Assembly (NCBI GenBank): GCA_963682025.1
Contig: OY821521.1
Span: forward strand, 193,058,575 to 193,122,574
DNA length: 64,000 nucleotides
Origin: Cordilura impudica
Taxonomy: Eukaryota; Arthropoda; Insecta; Diptera; Scathophagidae
Direction: 5' to 3'
Shown: positions 1-11,100 of the stretch, in pieces
Layout: every line of letters starts with the position of its first letter
Position numbering within the stretch: the first letter of the stretch is position 1
Translations under genes and position numbers: made by a program
The notes under the pieces: generated by a model
Database searches by the model: none
Told to the model about the DNA's origin: nothing
What the model saw: only the letters and a program-made list of their open reading frames with translations

Positions 1-115
1 CTCCGACTATACCACCATTATCAAGAAAGTGGTCTCCGCCAGCAACAACGCCGCCTACAAAACGTGCAGTGCCACTATTTTCCGAGGCAAAAGTATCATT
101 GGCATTTTGCTCCAT
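1..115 (-). CDS. N-terminus of an unidentified protein, cut by window edge
   Basis: Reading down from an ATG at 115-113, an open frame of 38 codons runs off the left edge. It starts MEQNANDTFASENSGTARF and continues Gly/Val-rich with acidic residues. GC-rich codon use compared with the surrounding 70-80% AT DNA supports real coding sequence. The upstream side (116 onward) is AT-rich, as expected of a fly 5' UTR/promoter. I do not recognise the family from 38 residues and assign no function. Confidence 0.5.
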   Translation of the reverse strand, partial: MEQNANDTFASENSGTARFVGGVVAGGDHFLDNGGIVG

Positions 116-662
116 AATGAATACTTGCACACTTTTTTCTTTATTACTCTTTATCCGCTATCCTTTTGAAATCGCACATCAATAAGTAAATTTCTTGTCG
201 TGTCGTCTGCTTATCCGGTATGTTGTCTCTCACTTCATCGACAATGTTTGCTTATATTTGTGTGTAAATACAACCCCTTCAATTTCTATTCGAAATTTGT
301 CAGATAAAAATAATTTTATTTTATTTATTATTTAAACATTTTGTATTATTTTTTTTTTAATCACAATTTCCTGTTTTAGAATTTTAGAGCACTTTTTAGG
401 AAAATTTTCAGGATTTTTTTTCTTTCGCCTTTGTTTTTCGATAAACTGTCAAATTTTTTTCATTCGTGGAAAAAGTTGATATACAATAGTACAAAAAAGT
501 GCAGCTGAGGGTTGGGAATATAAATACGATTTCATGCAACTATGGCTTTAGCAGAAAACTATAGCAGAATTAGAGACAATACGTTAAACTAAAAAAATAT
601 GTTAAATTAAAAAATTATATGTAAAAAATACATAATTTAAGTCAACAATTATTTATTTCAGG
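116..662. other. Intergenic: 5' flank of the edge gene and 3' flank of NOA1
   Basis: AT-rich sequence between a minus-strand start (115) and the minus-strand stop of NOA1 (663). The right part should hold the NOA1 3' UTR. No open frame, repeat family or RNA gene was recognised. Confidence 0.4.
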
Positions 663-2700
663 TTATTTCTTAAAAATAAAGGGTTTAGCAGTATTATAGG
701 ATAATGAATTCCGTATTCTCTTCCCTATCAGCCGTTCTGCGTAAGGTACTAAAGATGGAGTCCTCAAATAAATACCACGGCCATATGGAGTCCAGGCTTT
801 AAATAAACACTCTTCATCTATTGGTACACGCAGACCCACCCATCCAGCCGAAGATAAAGTAATATCAGCCGAACAATTTTGTTCCTTTAATTTAGGTTTT
901 AATATATAACCTCTAATATTTAAATTATCCGGGTGACATTGTAGTCCCGGCCATTTTTTTAAACGTTCTTCATTTCCCATTGGCACGTGCAACAATGGAG
1001 TATTTAGGTATTTTTCATAAACTTCCGAAGCATGATCAGTTTTAACAATTATTGTAGGTAGACTCAACGATGAAAATAGGAAAATTTGTAGCCATTCCAA
1101 GTTCGAATAACATTTAATGAAATCTAACCTCGCCAAACCAGCAACAAGTAGACTCATGCCTGGTTTTAGGCGATATGATCGGGGAGAAATCATTTGCTTA
1201 GGTTGCACTTCGACCAATTCTTGTGAAGTTAAAAGGTTGGTAATTTGATCAGGATGCATAACACCAGGTGTGTCATAAACCCATCTAGCTTTCTGATATT
1301 CCTTACTTCTTTCATTGAATGTGGTAATTGGTTGTGTACCCTTGCTCATAGCAAAAATATCGTCCACATCATCATCGGCATTGTGGACAAATGTACGTCC
1401 TATTGCGCCAACAGGCACTGCATCACTTATGTTACCGCTTTTACGAGCAGTTGCGATTCGCAACTTTTCTTCTTCGGCTTTTATCCATTTTTGAGAGTTT
1501 AACCTTTTAAAGCGATTATAAACTCGTATATCTGACGGTCGATATATAGGAAACTTAAGCATTTGTAGAGTCGTACCGGGCCAAGGACATGTAGTTGCCT
1601 TCCGTATTAAGTTTGCAGTTTCAGGACGACTATAATCAGAATTGAGTAAGACATTAAATAGAGAACTTTTGCCCACATTCGTGCAACCTAACAAATACAC
1701 ATTTCCTTTATATGCCCATATTTTTTGCAACTGTGTAATGAGTTCTTCAATTCCATAACCAGTTTTGGCTGATATCAAACTTACATATTTTACATTTAAA
1801 CGATCAAACCCGGCCTTAATAACTTCCTCATTCAAACATTGTTTGATGTGATTCAAATAACTATTACAGTCACGCGGCAAAAGATCAACTTTGTTGCCAA
1901 CTATAAAAACGGGTCTTTTGGGTCCGAGAAGCTTGTGCATGCCGGGCCAAATAGAGCAAGGAAAATCTAAAAGATCTACTATAACAATGGCTAAAGCAAA
2001 TTGGTCATTTATCTGTGATATCGTTTCTATGTAGTATTCCGGAGCTACTTCAATGTCCAAGGCTAAATTGTAGTTTTTAAGAAAATGACATCGTTGGCAG
2101 ATTATAGTTTTAAGTTCATTTTGGGTGCGACCTTTAAAAATTTCCTCAGGTATAAAACCTGTAAAGATTAAAAACATTTTTTTAAATATTATGCATTTAG
2201 TTTTTTTCATAGCAACTACCCGGTGTTGTATGGTGATTACAGTGTAAATGAGCACCACAGCCATTACAGGGCACATTCGAAGCTGGTATTGTTGGATTCG
2301 CTTTTCCTAAATTGTTATTTTGCTGATTTTCATTATTTACCGTTCGCTCCGATCCCGAATAATGTTCAAAATCTTCCATCCAATCTTTAGGTACATCTGA
2401 AACATTTTGGTACCAAATTTTTGGTTGTTTTTGTTGGAGCTGAAATTTTTTTTTTAATTTCATATGTAATGATCTTCTCAATCCATAACTCATGTGCTGC
2501 TCATCTTGTAGTTCTAAATAAGAACTGTATAAAATGTGTTCATAATTTTCATATTTTTTGTGCGATTCCAACCAGGTTTGTTGTCGCACACTTAGTTCGT
2601 TTGAATTTTGATGAAATTCTGTATCTAGCAAACGCAATGATATTGTTTGAAATTTGGTGATGTTAGATAAAATCTTATTTATTTTAAACATAATTAACAT
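663..2700 (-). CDS. Noa1: NOA1-type mitochondrial GTPase (circularly permuted)
   Basis: Two exons: 2700-2220 and 2158-663, joined across a 61-nt intron (GT at 2219-2218, TTTACAG ending at 2159). Joining restores a 658-residue frame. The family (human NOA1 about 700 aa) is a mitochondrial matrix GTPase needed for mitoribosome assembly and translation. Visible motifs: a zinc-knuckle CNGCGAHLHC at the end of exon 1 (about residues 144-153); then GTPase motifs in permuted order, G4 NKVD (about 249), G5 SAK (about 290), G1 GCTNVGKSS (about 318) and G3 DTPG. This G4-G5-G1-G3 order is diagnostic of the YqeH/NOA1 group. The N-terminus (MLIMFKINKILSNITK) is basic and amphipathic, fitting a mitochondrial presequence. 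The gene lies head-to-head with lolal. A decayed copy of exon 1 lies at 4883-5230. Confidence 0.93.
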
Positions 2701-2850
2701 ACTAAATTCATTACAAAACTTAAGAATGAATTTTAAAACAGCTGTTAACCGAGAGTTGATGTTTCACAGAACAATACTTTAATGAGCAACCGTAAAAGAG
2801 ATTGGGACAATGAAAAGGGCGAAAACGGCAAATTCAATTTTTAAAACAAC
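2701..2850. promoter_or_regulatory. Promoter/5' region of NOA1, copy 1 of a duplicated divergent promoter
   Basis: This block lies just upstream of the NOA1 ATG and is repeated at about 5140-5305 beside lolal. The most conserved part, 2781-2836, differs from the copy at 5237-5292 at only two of 56 bases, although flanking NOA1-derived sequence has diverged heavily. On the plus strand it contains a micro-ORF (2782-2844, begins MSNRKRDWDNEKGENGKF, 20 residues). It could be a shared core promoter/5' UTR block or a conserved short peptide. Strand and start site cannot be fixed from sequence alone. Confidence 0.55.
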
Positions 2851-4084
2851 TTTCGAACACACGTAGATTTCTCGCATGCTAAAAAAACATAATTAACAAA
2901 TAATAATTAACAGGAAGCTTTGAGCTGTGCGATGTGTATAACAACTCTGCCGCCTTTTATTAGAAAACCACAGTGTGAAATATTTGTGCAAATCACAGCG
3001 AGTTTTTGTGATATCAGTTATACTTTGATTAAAGTTTTTTTTAACTTTCTTGTCAAAGTTATAAGACCGCGTTTTTGGTATGTTTCTTAAACTTTGTTTA
3101 GATAAAAAACTTGAGTTTAACTAAACTTAGTTTCATTGATTAACCAAGTTCAATACATAACCCAAAACCTGATTCTTTGTAATGAGAAATATTCATGATC
3201 AGAATACCCGCAATGGATTTGTGCGACCAACATAAACTTTTCTGATCCTTACATATCGATTAAATCGGTCACCTACATATGCAAGACCGTTAATTTGAGC
3301 ATCAACTATTCATAGTATTTAATCGTCAAACATGAGAGCCATCTCCAGTAACACCGATTTGAGTGGCTACAGACTTTTGTGATTTGATAAAGCAATAGTT
3401 CTCTTGTAGAGGAGAGTATATTAGTTAAACCAGAGACCATAATTTGTTATCTGTGACGAAGTAAAATTATTCTTAGTATTTTATTTGGAAAGTAAAACAA
3501 TTATTTCGATCGAAAAATTTCGATAACGAATGCGACGATTATGCCCCAGGCTCGTATGTACATATATGCGTAAACACAACAGGCAGCCATTCTTTAAAAT
3601 GACCTAATAAATAAAACTAAACATGCATTACATCTTTCTATTTGAATATCCTTTAAATTAAATAAAATGTTTCTCTAAAGTTTAGCACAGCAATTTTTAC
3701 TTTTATTGGTTGCACCAGCGTAGATAGATATAGCTTTTTTATAAATTCAAAATCCATTGTTTTGATCATGGTTTTTTAATTCAATTTTATTTTAACTCAA
3801 TAAAATAATATATATTTAAAGTCCATATTTTTGTATTTAATTCACTTCTTGCTGCCCTAAAGACAGTTAAAATATAAAAATTATTTGTTCAAATTACAAT
3901 TCAGCGAAACCTGGTTTCTTTATAAATTCTATTTACAATTAGAATATGGATATAAAAAAAGTATAATTGGTAAGCTAAACTAATTTAAGTGTAGCAATAT
4001 AAAAAAGCGAAAACTATCATAACTAATCTAACAAAATCTTATTGCAAAATTAATTTCGAAAAAAATCGAACGAATGTAATTGAA
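2851..4084. other. Spacer inserted into duplicated promoter copy 1
   Basis: No gene seen. The stretch has no counterpart in promoter copy 2, where the matching sequence continues directly into the lolal 5' UTR. 3001-3160 loosely resembles the MITE at 37376-37521 (shared gatatcagtta and gtttaactaaact segments). 3380-3560 is a minus-orientation copy of the repeat also found at 13930-14190 and 37130-37340. The rest is unexplained AT-rich DNA. Confidence 0.45.
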
Positions 4085-4165
4085 TTAGAAAGAGCTGGAA
4101 CGAAATTACAGACTGAAAAATTCCATAAAAGTAATAGAGTTTGCTTAAAAATATTAAAAATCTGA
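4085..4165 (+). repeat. Detached copy of the lolal 5' UTR start
   Basis: This stretch (agaaagagctggaacgaa, then a diverged tail) matches 5328-5400 (agaaagagccggaacgaa) at the start of the presumed lolal 5' UTR. It completes the tandem duplication: each unit is NOA1 exon 1, shared promoter, lolal leader. This copy no longer leads into a gene. Confidence 0.6.
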
Positions 4166-4882
4166 ACTAATAATAAATAGCTATTAGTTGCTCAATTATA
4201 TTTGATTTTTATTACATTTTCCAGTATATGAAACAGAATGGAGTCTATACGATATATTCACCTTGATTTGTATCTTTAACTCTTTCTTTTTATCACGGCC
4301 TGCTTCCTTTTTTCTTTCTTCAAATCGATCAGCTGTTTTTGTAATGTCAACTAAAAACAGAGAAATTCTCCTGCGACATGAAAGTAAAAGTGTTGATCTG
4401 TGCACGAGAGTATATGAGCCACAGATTACCATAGACCGTGATATGAGCGAACATATAATAAATTCTAAACAGAATTGTGCTAATAAGCATACGGCAATGT
4501 AGACCATATTAAGTTTGAATAATAAAAATTAAAATATTTTGCTGGTAAAAATGTTGAAATAATATATTTTAATGAAAACAGGTGGTTTGTGATTAATAAA
4601 TAATTTCTATACCCTTTTTTTGTCCAATGATACACAAGAAATAATTCCATTTTGCCAAATAAAAAAGTAAACTTAGATATTTTCATTTTGTAATACTTAA
4701 AGTTCGGTCCATAACTTCTATACCTTACTTTTGTTAACAGGTCTCCCGAGGTCACCCAATGTGACGCATAACAAAATAGCCGCTGAATTTATTAATCTTC
4801 GACTTTTTTGTACATTAAAGTTTGCTGGCCAATAATTTGTATACCTTAGTTTTTTGGCCAACGACCTGCTTACTCTAAATTA
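4166..4882. other. Intergenic spacer between the two duplicated units
   Basis: AT-rich DNA between the detached lolal leader copy and the decayed NOA1 exon copy. Short antiparallel open frames here overlap each other, show no recognisable domain and use codons like their AT-rich surroundings. No gene or RNA recognised. Confidence 0.35.
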
Positions 4883-5230
4883 TTTCGTAGATTTTCATTA
4901 TTTATCGTTTGATCCGATTACCACTAAAATTCAATTCTTTAGGCATATCCAAAGCAATTTTGTACCATGTTCTAATTTAAATCATAGCTCATGTGCTCAT
5001 CTTGTAGTTTTAACAAGATTGGTATAAAATGTGTTCATAAATTGGATTATATTTTGTGAGATTCCGGATTTATTGTCGCACACTTAGTTTCATTGAAATT
5101 CTGTAGATAGCAAACTTAATGATTGTTTTGTTTGAAATTTATTAATTTCATTACAAAACTTGAGATTTAATTTAAAACAGCTGTTAAAATCATTTTAATA
5201 AACAGAGATGCTGTTTCAAGACACGATTAG
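4883..5230 (-). pseudogene. Decayed duplicate of NOA1 exon 1
   Basis: Read against 2320-2690, this stretch aligns in order over the whole length of NOA1 exon 1. Shared blocks include gattttcattattta, aactcatgtgct/agctcatgtgct, tcatcttgtag, aaaatgtgttcataa and ttgtcgcacacttagtt. Multiple small indels destroy the frame. It is a partial segmental duplicate, not a retrocopy, because it continues without a break into the duplicated promoter (to about 5305). No exon 2 sequence follows. Confidence 0.75.
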
Positions 5231-5327
5231 TACTTTAATGAGCAACCACAAAAGAGATTGGGACAATGAAAAGGGCGAAAACGGCAAATTCATTATTAAT
5301 GAACGACTTTCATTTTGTTTTTCTCCT
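5231..5327 (+). promoter_or_regulatory. Copy 2 of the duplicated divergent promoter, serving lolal
   Basis: 5237-5292 repeats 2781-2836 with two mismatches (cgt versus cac). The micro-ORF persists: ATG at 5238, first 18 residues identical except R4H, then a different tail ending at 5330. It directly precedes the lolal leader. Retention of this core while the attached NOA1 exon rotted suggests it still works, presumably for lolal transcription. Confidence 0.55.
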
Positions 5328-5678
5328 TAACCAGAAAGAGCCGGAACGAAGTAACAAGCGGAAGAATTCCGAAAGAAACAATATATAAGTGTGATATAAA
5401 AAATATTTATAAAAAGAAGCAAATGTAAAAAGTAAATAAATACACCAACAGTAAGCAAAAAGTCTCATTTTGAAGGAAACAAAAGAAATTTTGAGTGAAA
5501 GAAGTGAAGAAAAAAGCAGACGACAAACGGTGAAAAAGTACAGTGAAATTTTTCTGAGGAAAGAAAGAAAATTATTGTGTAAGTGTGCATTTGTGTAAAC
5601 GAATGCAAACTATAGAAGAAAGCGAAACTTTTTTCTTATAAAATATTCAACATATTACGATTATAAATATATAAAAAG
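5328..5678 (+). other. lolal: lolal 5' UTR exon
   Basis: A purine-rich, stop-rich leader ending at a strong donor (aaaaag|gtaagt, intron from 5679). The next plausible acceptor is at 7871-7874 (tttttttttcag), after which sequence runs from 7875 to the lolal start codon at 8119. The transcription start is not determined; it probably lies near the duplicated promoter core. The intron 5679-7874 has no recognised gene and includes a dispersed-repeat copy. Confidence 0.5.
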
Positions 5679-6879
5679 GTAAGTTTATGAAATATTTTTT
5701 AAATCAAGAAAAAAATTAAGTACAAATACATTAGTAGTTAGCTATTGCGAAAGAAATGAAGCGTTGTTTTATTGGTTTTATGATGGTTTATTTTTCATGT
5801 TGGTGGTTTTTTTTTATTGTTGTTTAACAAAAACAAAAAATGAGTGAAGCAAGTGAGTGTATATTGGTTTGTGTGTAATTTTATTGTAAATTGGAGTACG
5901 TACGCAAAAAAATATATTTTCATTAGAAAAAAGGAAGCATTTAATAAGAGAGAAAGAGAGCAAGAGATCGTCTTTATAGACAAAACATCTTAAAGAGTTA
6001 CCATATGATTACATTATCTATGAAATACTAATTTAATTAAAAAAAATCAGTAAATTAATTTGCTATCAATAAATTCTTCAGTTAGGCATATACAAGAATA
6101 CATTTCTTGCTAAACAACGTTTTTTGTACGTCTTTTTATAGCAAATGTTTAAAATCAGTTGTAAGAATTTTCGTAATAATTTTATTTTAATTATTTATAA
6201 ATGTATGACAAATCTGTATGAATTTATGAAGATAATTAAAATAATGTGTCCAACATCTGGTAACTCTGCAAGACACAACAAATACCAAGAAAAAATAAAC
6301 ACTGCACATACAATTGAGTCCAAGGCGACCTAAAAAACACAATTTCTACTATTGAATCAACAAAAAGAAGTTGTTTTTCTAGAAATGTAAGTTGTTTGGT
6401 AGCTTTATAATAAGAAAGATTGTAAGAAGCAAAACAAACAAAACAAATGAAAAAAAGTTATATATTTAATTTTAATGCTCAAAATTTGTTATGTTTTCCA
6501 TCACAAATGATATATCTTTATGCCTATATCGGCCCATTTGAAATATATATATAAATTTTATGTCTTAGGTTTCCGGATCTTTATGTTATTCTGGCCTGTG
6601 TATACCAGTGTAATACCTCTGTTAGTGTTTTGTGTTTCTGATTTTCAAAAGACTTTTGACATTTACATACAAAACTTACGACAGCGAAACAAATCTTGTT
6701 TGTGTAATGTTAGTACTTTACAAGATATGGTCGGTCTAGATCTACTATACGATACCCTATCCCAAGAGTTTCGGGAAAAGGTCTTACGCCCAACTTTACT
6801 TAGTTCATAATTATGTATTGAAAAGAAGCATTAACCAATTTTATATATTTTTAATAATTTTTGTCTGCATATATGGATA

Positions 6880-7460
6880 AGATCATATCGGATACAATTT
6901 TTATATGGGGGCTAGGTCGAAAAATGGAACGACCATCTATTTCTTTCTAAACCAGAAATAAACTTCATTTAAGAAAAATGTATGCAATATTTTTGTTTTA
7001 ATTAAAGTATGGGAACCATCTTTATGTTGGGACTATGACTGAAAATTGACCTAGAGAATTTATATTTAAACTACTGATTAATTGATGTAAATATCATACA
7101 TAAACAAGATTGGTCACTGATCAATATGATAATCCGGATCCTATGGCAATTTCGTCTATGTCAATAGTTTCATTCGTTTGGGGACTAGGTCTGAACATGC
7201 ACCGCTTTTCACCAATCTCAATGCTGATTGTCTCATAACCAAAAAAAAGCTTATTTTACTAATTCCATCAAATATATTTATATTTGCGACTTGTAGTTTG
7301 CTTAAAAGATTTACATGGACACTTGGCAGACAGACGAACATAGCTAAATCGACTGAGAAATTAATTTTGAGTCAATCGGTACAATAAAAGATGGGTCTAG
7401 ATCAAGTATTTTTGCTAGTTGCAAACATCAGCACGAACTCATTCCCTGACAGAGTTGATT
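6880..7460 (+). repeat. Dispersed repeat family D, copy 1
   Basis: Shares with 24130-24665, 30040-30575 and 60170-60655 an ordered set of blocks: 'gggactaggtctgaaca', 'ggtttacatgga', '(a)cagacgga', 'ctaaatcgactcagaaa', 'gagtcgatcggta', 'aaaagatgggtcta', and 'aaacatcagcac...ctcatta'. The block around the tcgactcagaaagtga motif can fold into a short hairpin. No coding capacity seen. The short open frames here are incidental. Confidence 0.75.
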
Positions 7461-8118
7461 TAGGGTATACATACATAAGTATATTTTATAAAACAATTTC
7501 GTTTTAAAAGGTTTTGCAATTTATAACGTCTTGGGCTTGTAAGCAACATTGAGGAAGAAACCTAAGATTAACTAGAAGACTTAAAATCTTCTCTAATTAC
7601 TCCTAAAATACCTTCTCAATAATATAACTTTTATTTTATTTTCTTCAAAACTGCACAATTAAGTTTATTGGTCCCCTTATTAACAAAGCTGGCTTAAACC
7701 ATTTTTAATACACTAAATAATGCAATACAATCTCTTAAATGTGTAATTTTATTTTCGTTGTTTCTATTTGTTTGTATATAGATATATTAATAATATTGAT
7801 GTGTTGGAATGATTAGGTTTAAAGAATATATTGTTTTATATAAACCATGTTGACTGTTTTTCTTTTTTTTTCAGCTGCTATTGTGTATTTTTGTAACCAA
7901 AGTAAAACCAAAGATCATTTATGACTCTATATTTTCTTTGCCACACTATAATACAAATAAATTGAAAGGAATTTTCTTAAAAAAAAAAATAATTGAAAAA
8001 CTTTGGTTTATCTTGTAATCAACAACACATAAAGAGGGCTTACTTTTAATAAGCTTAAATTATTTTATAAGACTCCTACAGTTTACTGGTATTATATAGA
8101 AACACAAACGGCTTTTTA

Positions 8119-11100
8119 ATGATGTCGTCCGATCAACAGTTCTTTTTAAAATGGAACGATTTTCAAACGAATATGGTTACATCATTTCGACATTTGAGGG
8201 ATGAAAAAAGTTTTACAGATGTAAGTATTGTTTATAAATATGATAAGTTATTTAAGCGTTTAAATATTTAAGCAATTGTTTAAATATACAAGGATATTCA
8301 CACCAATTGACTTAAGGGGGGTAAGGTTTTAAAACCTTTTTTGCATTTTTTGCATGTCGAGGGTGTTGTGTCAAAAATTCAAGTAAATCGGAGCAAAACT
8401 GAAGAACATACAGCATTTCCAGCGACCGGTCTCATACGGTATATCGTATATAAGTCAGTTTTTAAAAAACTAAACCGATTTTCTCGCAAATAACATGTTT
8501 GAAGTCCATGAACATCATAACTCAAAATCTACTTGACCGATTCTTTTGAAATTTTACACACTATTTCTACACATACATAAATCACCAGGTTACCACGAAG
8601 AGTTCTTTTTATTTTAAATTTTCTTCCCCATTTTTAACAACAAATTCACCGAAATTTTATGGCAAAAATCGTGTTTTTCACTTCAAAATGCTGCCAAAAA
8701 TAAAAAAACCGTGATTACCTCGGGAAACATATGTATCAGCTTTTAAACGCATTTCTATTTTTTTTTATTTCGCATGAACCGGTAACGAGTTCGATGTTCG
8801 CTGTCACGAACTTATTTATTAAAATTTTAAATTGAATTTTTTTCGAAGATTCTTCAAATGTCATACTATAACGTGTATATCAAATAAATAATCCAACATT
8901 ATTCATGTCTTCAAAAAAAGTTATGAAAATAGCAAGGTTCAGAAAATACACACATGAAACACACAATGTTCTGTTCAAAAGCAGCCAACACATATCTTTA
9001 TTTTCATATCAATTATGTGCGTTTCTAAATTTTCTACGGTGCCCAACACAACCATGACTGTGTTCGTTTTAATATTTTGTTATTTACACGAACATTTTTG
9101 TATCACGTACTTTTTGTTTCAATCACACATAAAGCACACATTTTTGAGTGTTGCTTTATTTGAAGTTCATGTTCTGGTACGTGTACTGAAAAAAAAACAG
9201 AACATGTACAATAAACAGGTTCGAGTTCAGTTATATTTTAAGTCGTGTTGTGGCTCGTGTAGTAAGAAAAAACAGAACATGTACAATAAACAGGTTCGAG
9301 TTCAGTTATATTTATTATGTGTGATTGAAACAAAAAGTACGTGATACAAAAATGTTCGTGTAAATAACGAAATATTAAAACGAACACAGTCATGGTTGTG
9401 TTGGGCACCGAAGAAAATTTAAAAACAAACATAATTGATATGAAAATAAAAATATATGTGTGTTGGTCTAAGTTATGTTTGTTTACATATATGTACGAGT
9501 TTTTTATTCAGTGTGTGTTTTTTTCTGAACTCTGGAAAATAGCCATTTTTTTCGCTTTTACCTAGAATTACCTAATGAAAAAATGACCTGAGACTATATG
9601 TATGCAGTTATAAAAGTGCCAAACAACATAAATCACAAACATGATAATATGGCAAAGAAGTAATTGAGAAAATTGTTAAAGACAGGCTGAACAATTTTTT
9701 AGGCTGTATGATAATGAACCATGAATCATATGTTTAGAAAGATTTTTAGAAACTCCCAGGCGAACAATATTATAGGGGTTACATTAGGGGATGTGTAAAA
9801 AGAATATTTTATTATTTTATTATTATTAATTCATTTATTAGTATTTATAATATTCTTAATTGACATAATTCATTTATATTTCGTTTCTAACAAAATTTAT
9901 ACATTCTTTATTGAAGATATTATTATTGAGTTCATTCTTAATTCTAGTTGGTAATGAGTTGAATAGTTTGAGGCCCCTGTAGAAAAGAGATCTCTGCATT
10001 GAGGATGTTGTGTTACCCGCTGCAGTCAAAAGTTATTGGCATTCCGTAGTGAATATGGTTGTGTCTCACCAACATATCTCGTTTGTTCACTTAAGTAGTC
10101 TGGTGCAGTCCCTTGTCGTATTTTTTGTATCAGTTTTATGGTGTTTAGTGCTAGGCGTTGTTTTATATTCATCCATTTGAGAGTATTTAGCATGGTGTTT
10201 ATTGGTGTGTATCTGTTGCATTTCAAAATCGATCGCATTGCCTTATTTTGAAGTTTTTGTAATCTTTCTATATGTGTATCAGCGCAGCATGTGTATAAAA
10301 TTGTGGACCCGAATTCAAAATGTGGTTTAATTATTGAATTGTAGACGTTTATTGCCGTTAAGACGTTTATTTTATTTCTTATTCTTTTAAAGAACCCGAT
10401 TTTTTTCCGATTTTTTTACATGCGAACTCTATATGTTCATTAAATTTTTAGCTTTTTATCAATTATGAAGCCAAGGTATTTGATGTGTTCAACTTTCTCT
10501 ATAATTTCTCCATTTATTTCAATATTCATTTCACTTCTCATATTTATTTCCATAGTTTTCGTTTTTTTTTTTTTCATTTAATTTTAGTTTATTAATTTTT
10601 AACCATTTACCTATGTTATTCATATCTGTTGTTAAGTTGTCCCGACATTGTTCAGGGTTACATCCTTCTGTGAAAATAAGTGTATCGTCTGCGTATAAAA
10701 CCATTTCGCTTTTATCAATACATTCGGCATATCATTTATATATATATAATAAACAATAATGCCCCCAATATTGACCCTTGGGGAACTCCATAGTTATTAT
10801 TTATTTTCTCTGATTTTGCATCGTTAACCTTTGTAAATTGTTTTCTGTTAGATAAGTATGATTTAAACCACTTTAGTTCCGTATCTTGAATACCATACAT
10901 AAATAGTTTGTTTATTAATATTTCCCTATCGATGGTTTCAAATGCTCTTTTAAAATCCAAAAAGATTGCCATTATTTTTTTATTATTCTCTATATTTTTC
11001 CACCGGTTGATAACATAATTCACGGTAGTCTCACATGAAAAATTTTTTCGGAAGCCTGATTGATATTTATTTAGTATCGAACATGATTCAATGTATTTTA

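Noticed and set aside
6520..6810. 96-codon plus-strand frame
   Set aside because: Overlaps repeat-like sequence (tctagatctactatacgata resembles family D at 60190) and has no domain or splice context.
9015..9432. Open frames on both strands
   Set aside because: They are the two arms and loop repeats of a palindrome.
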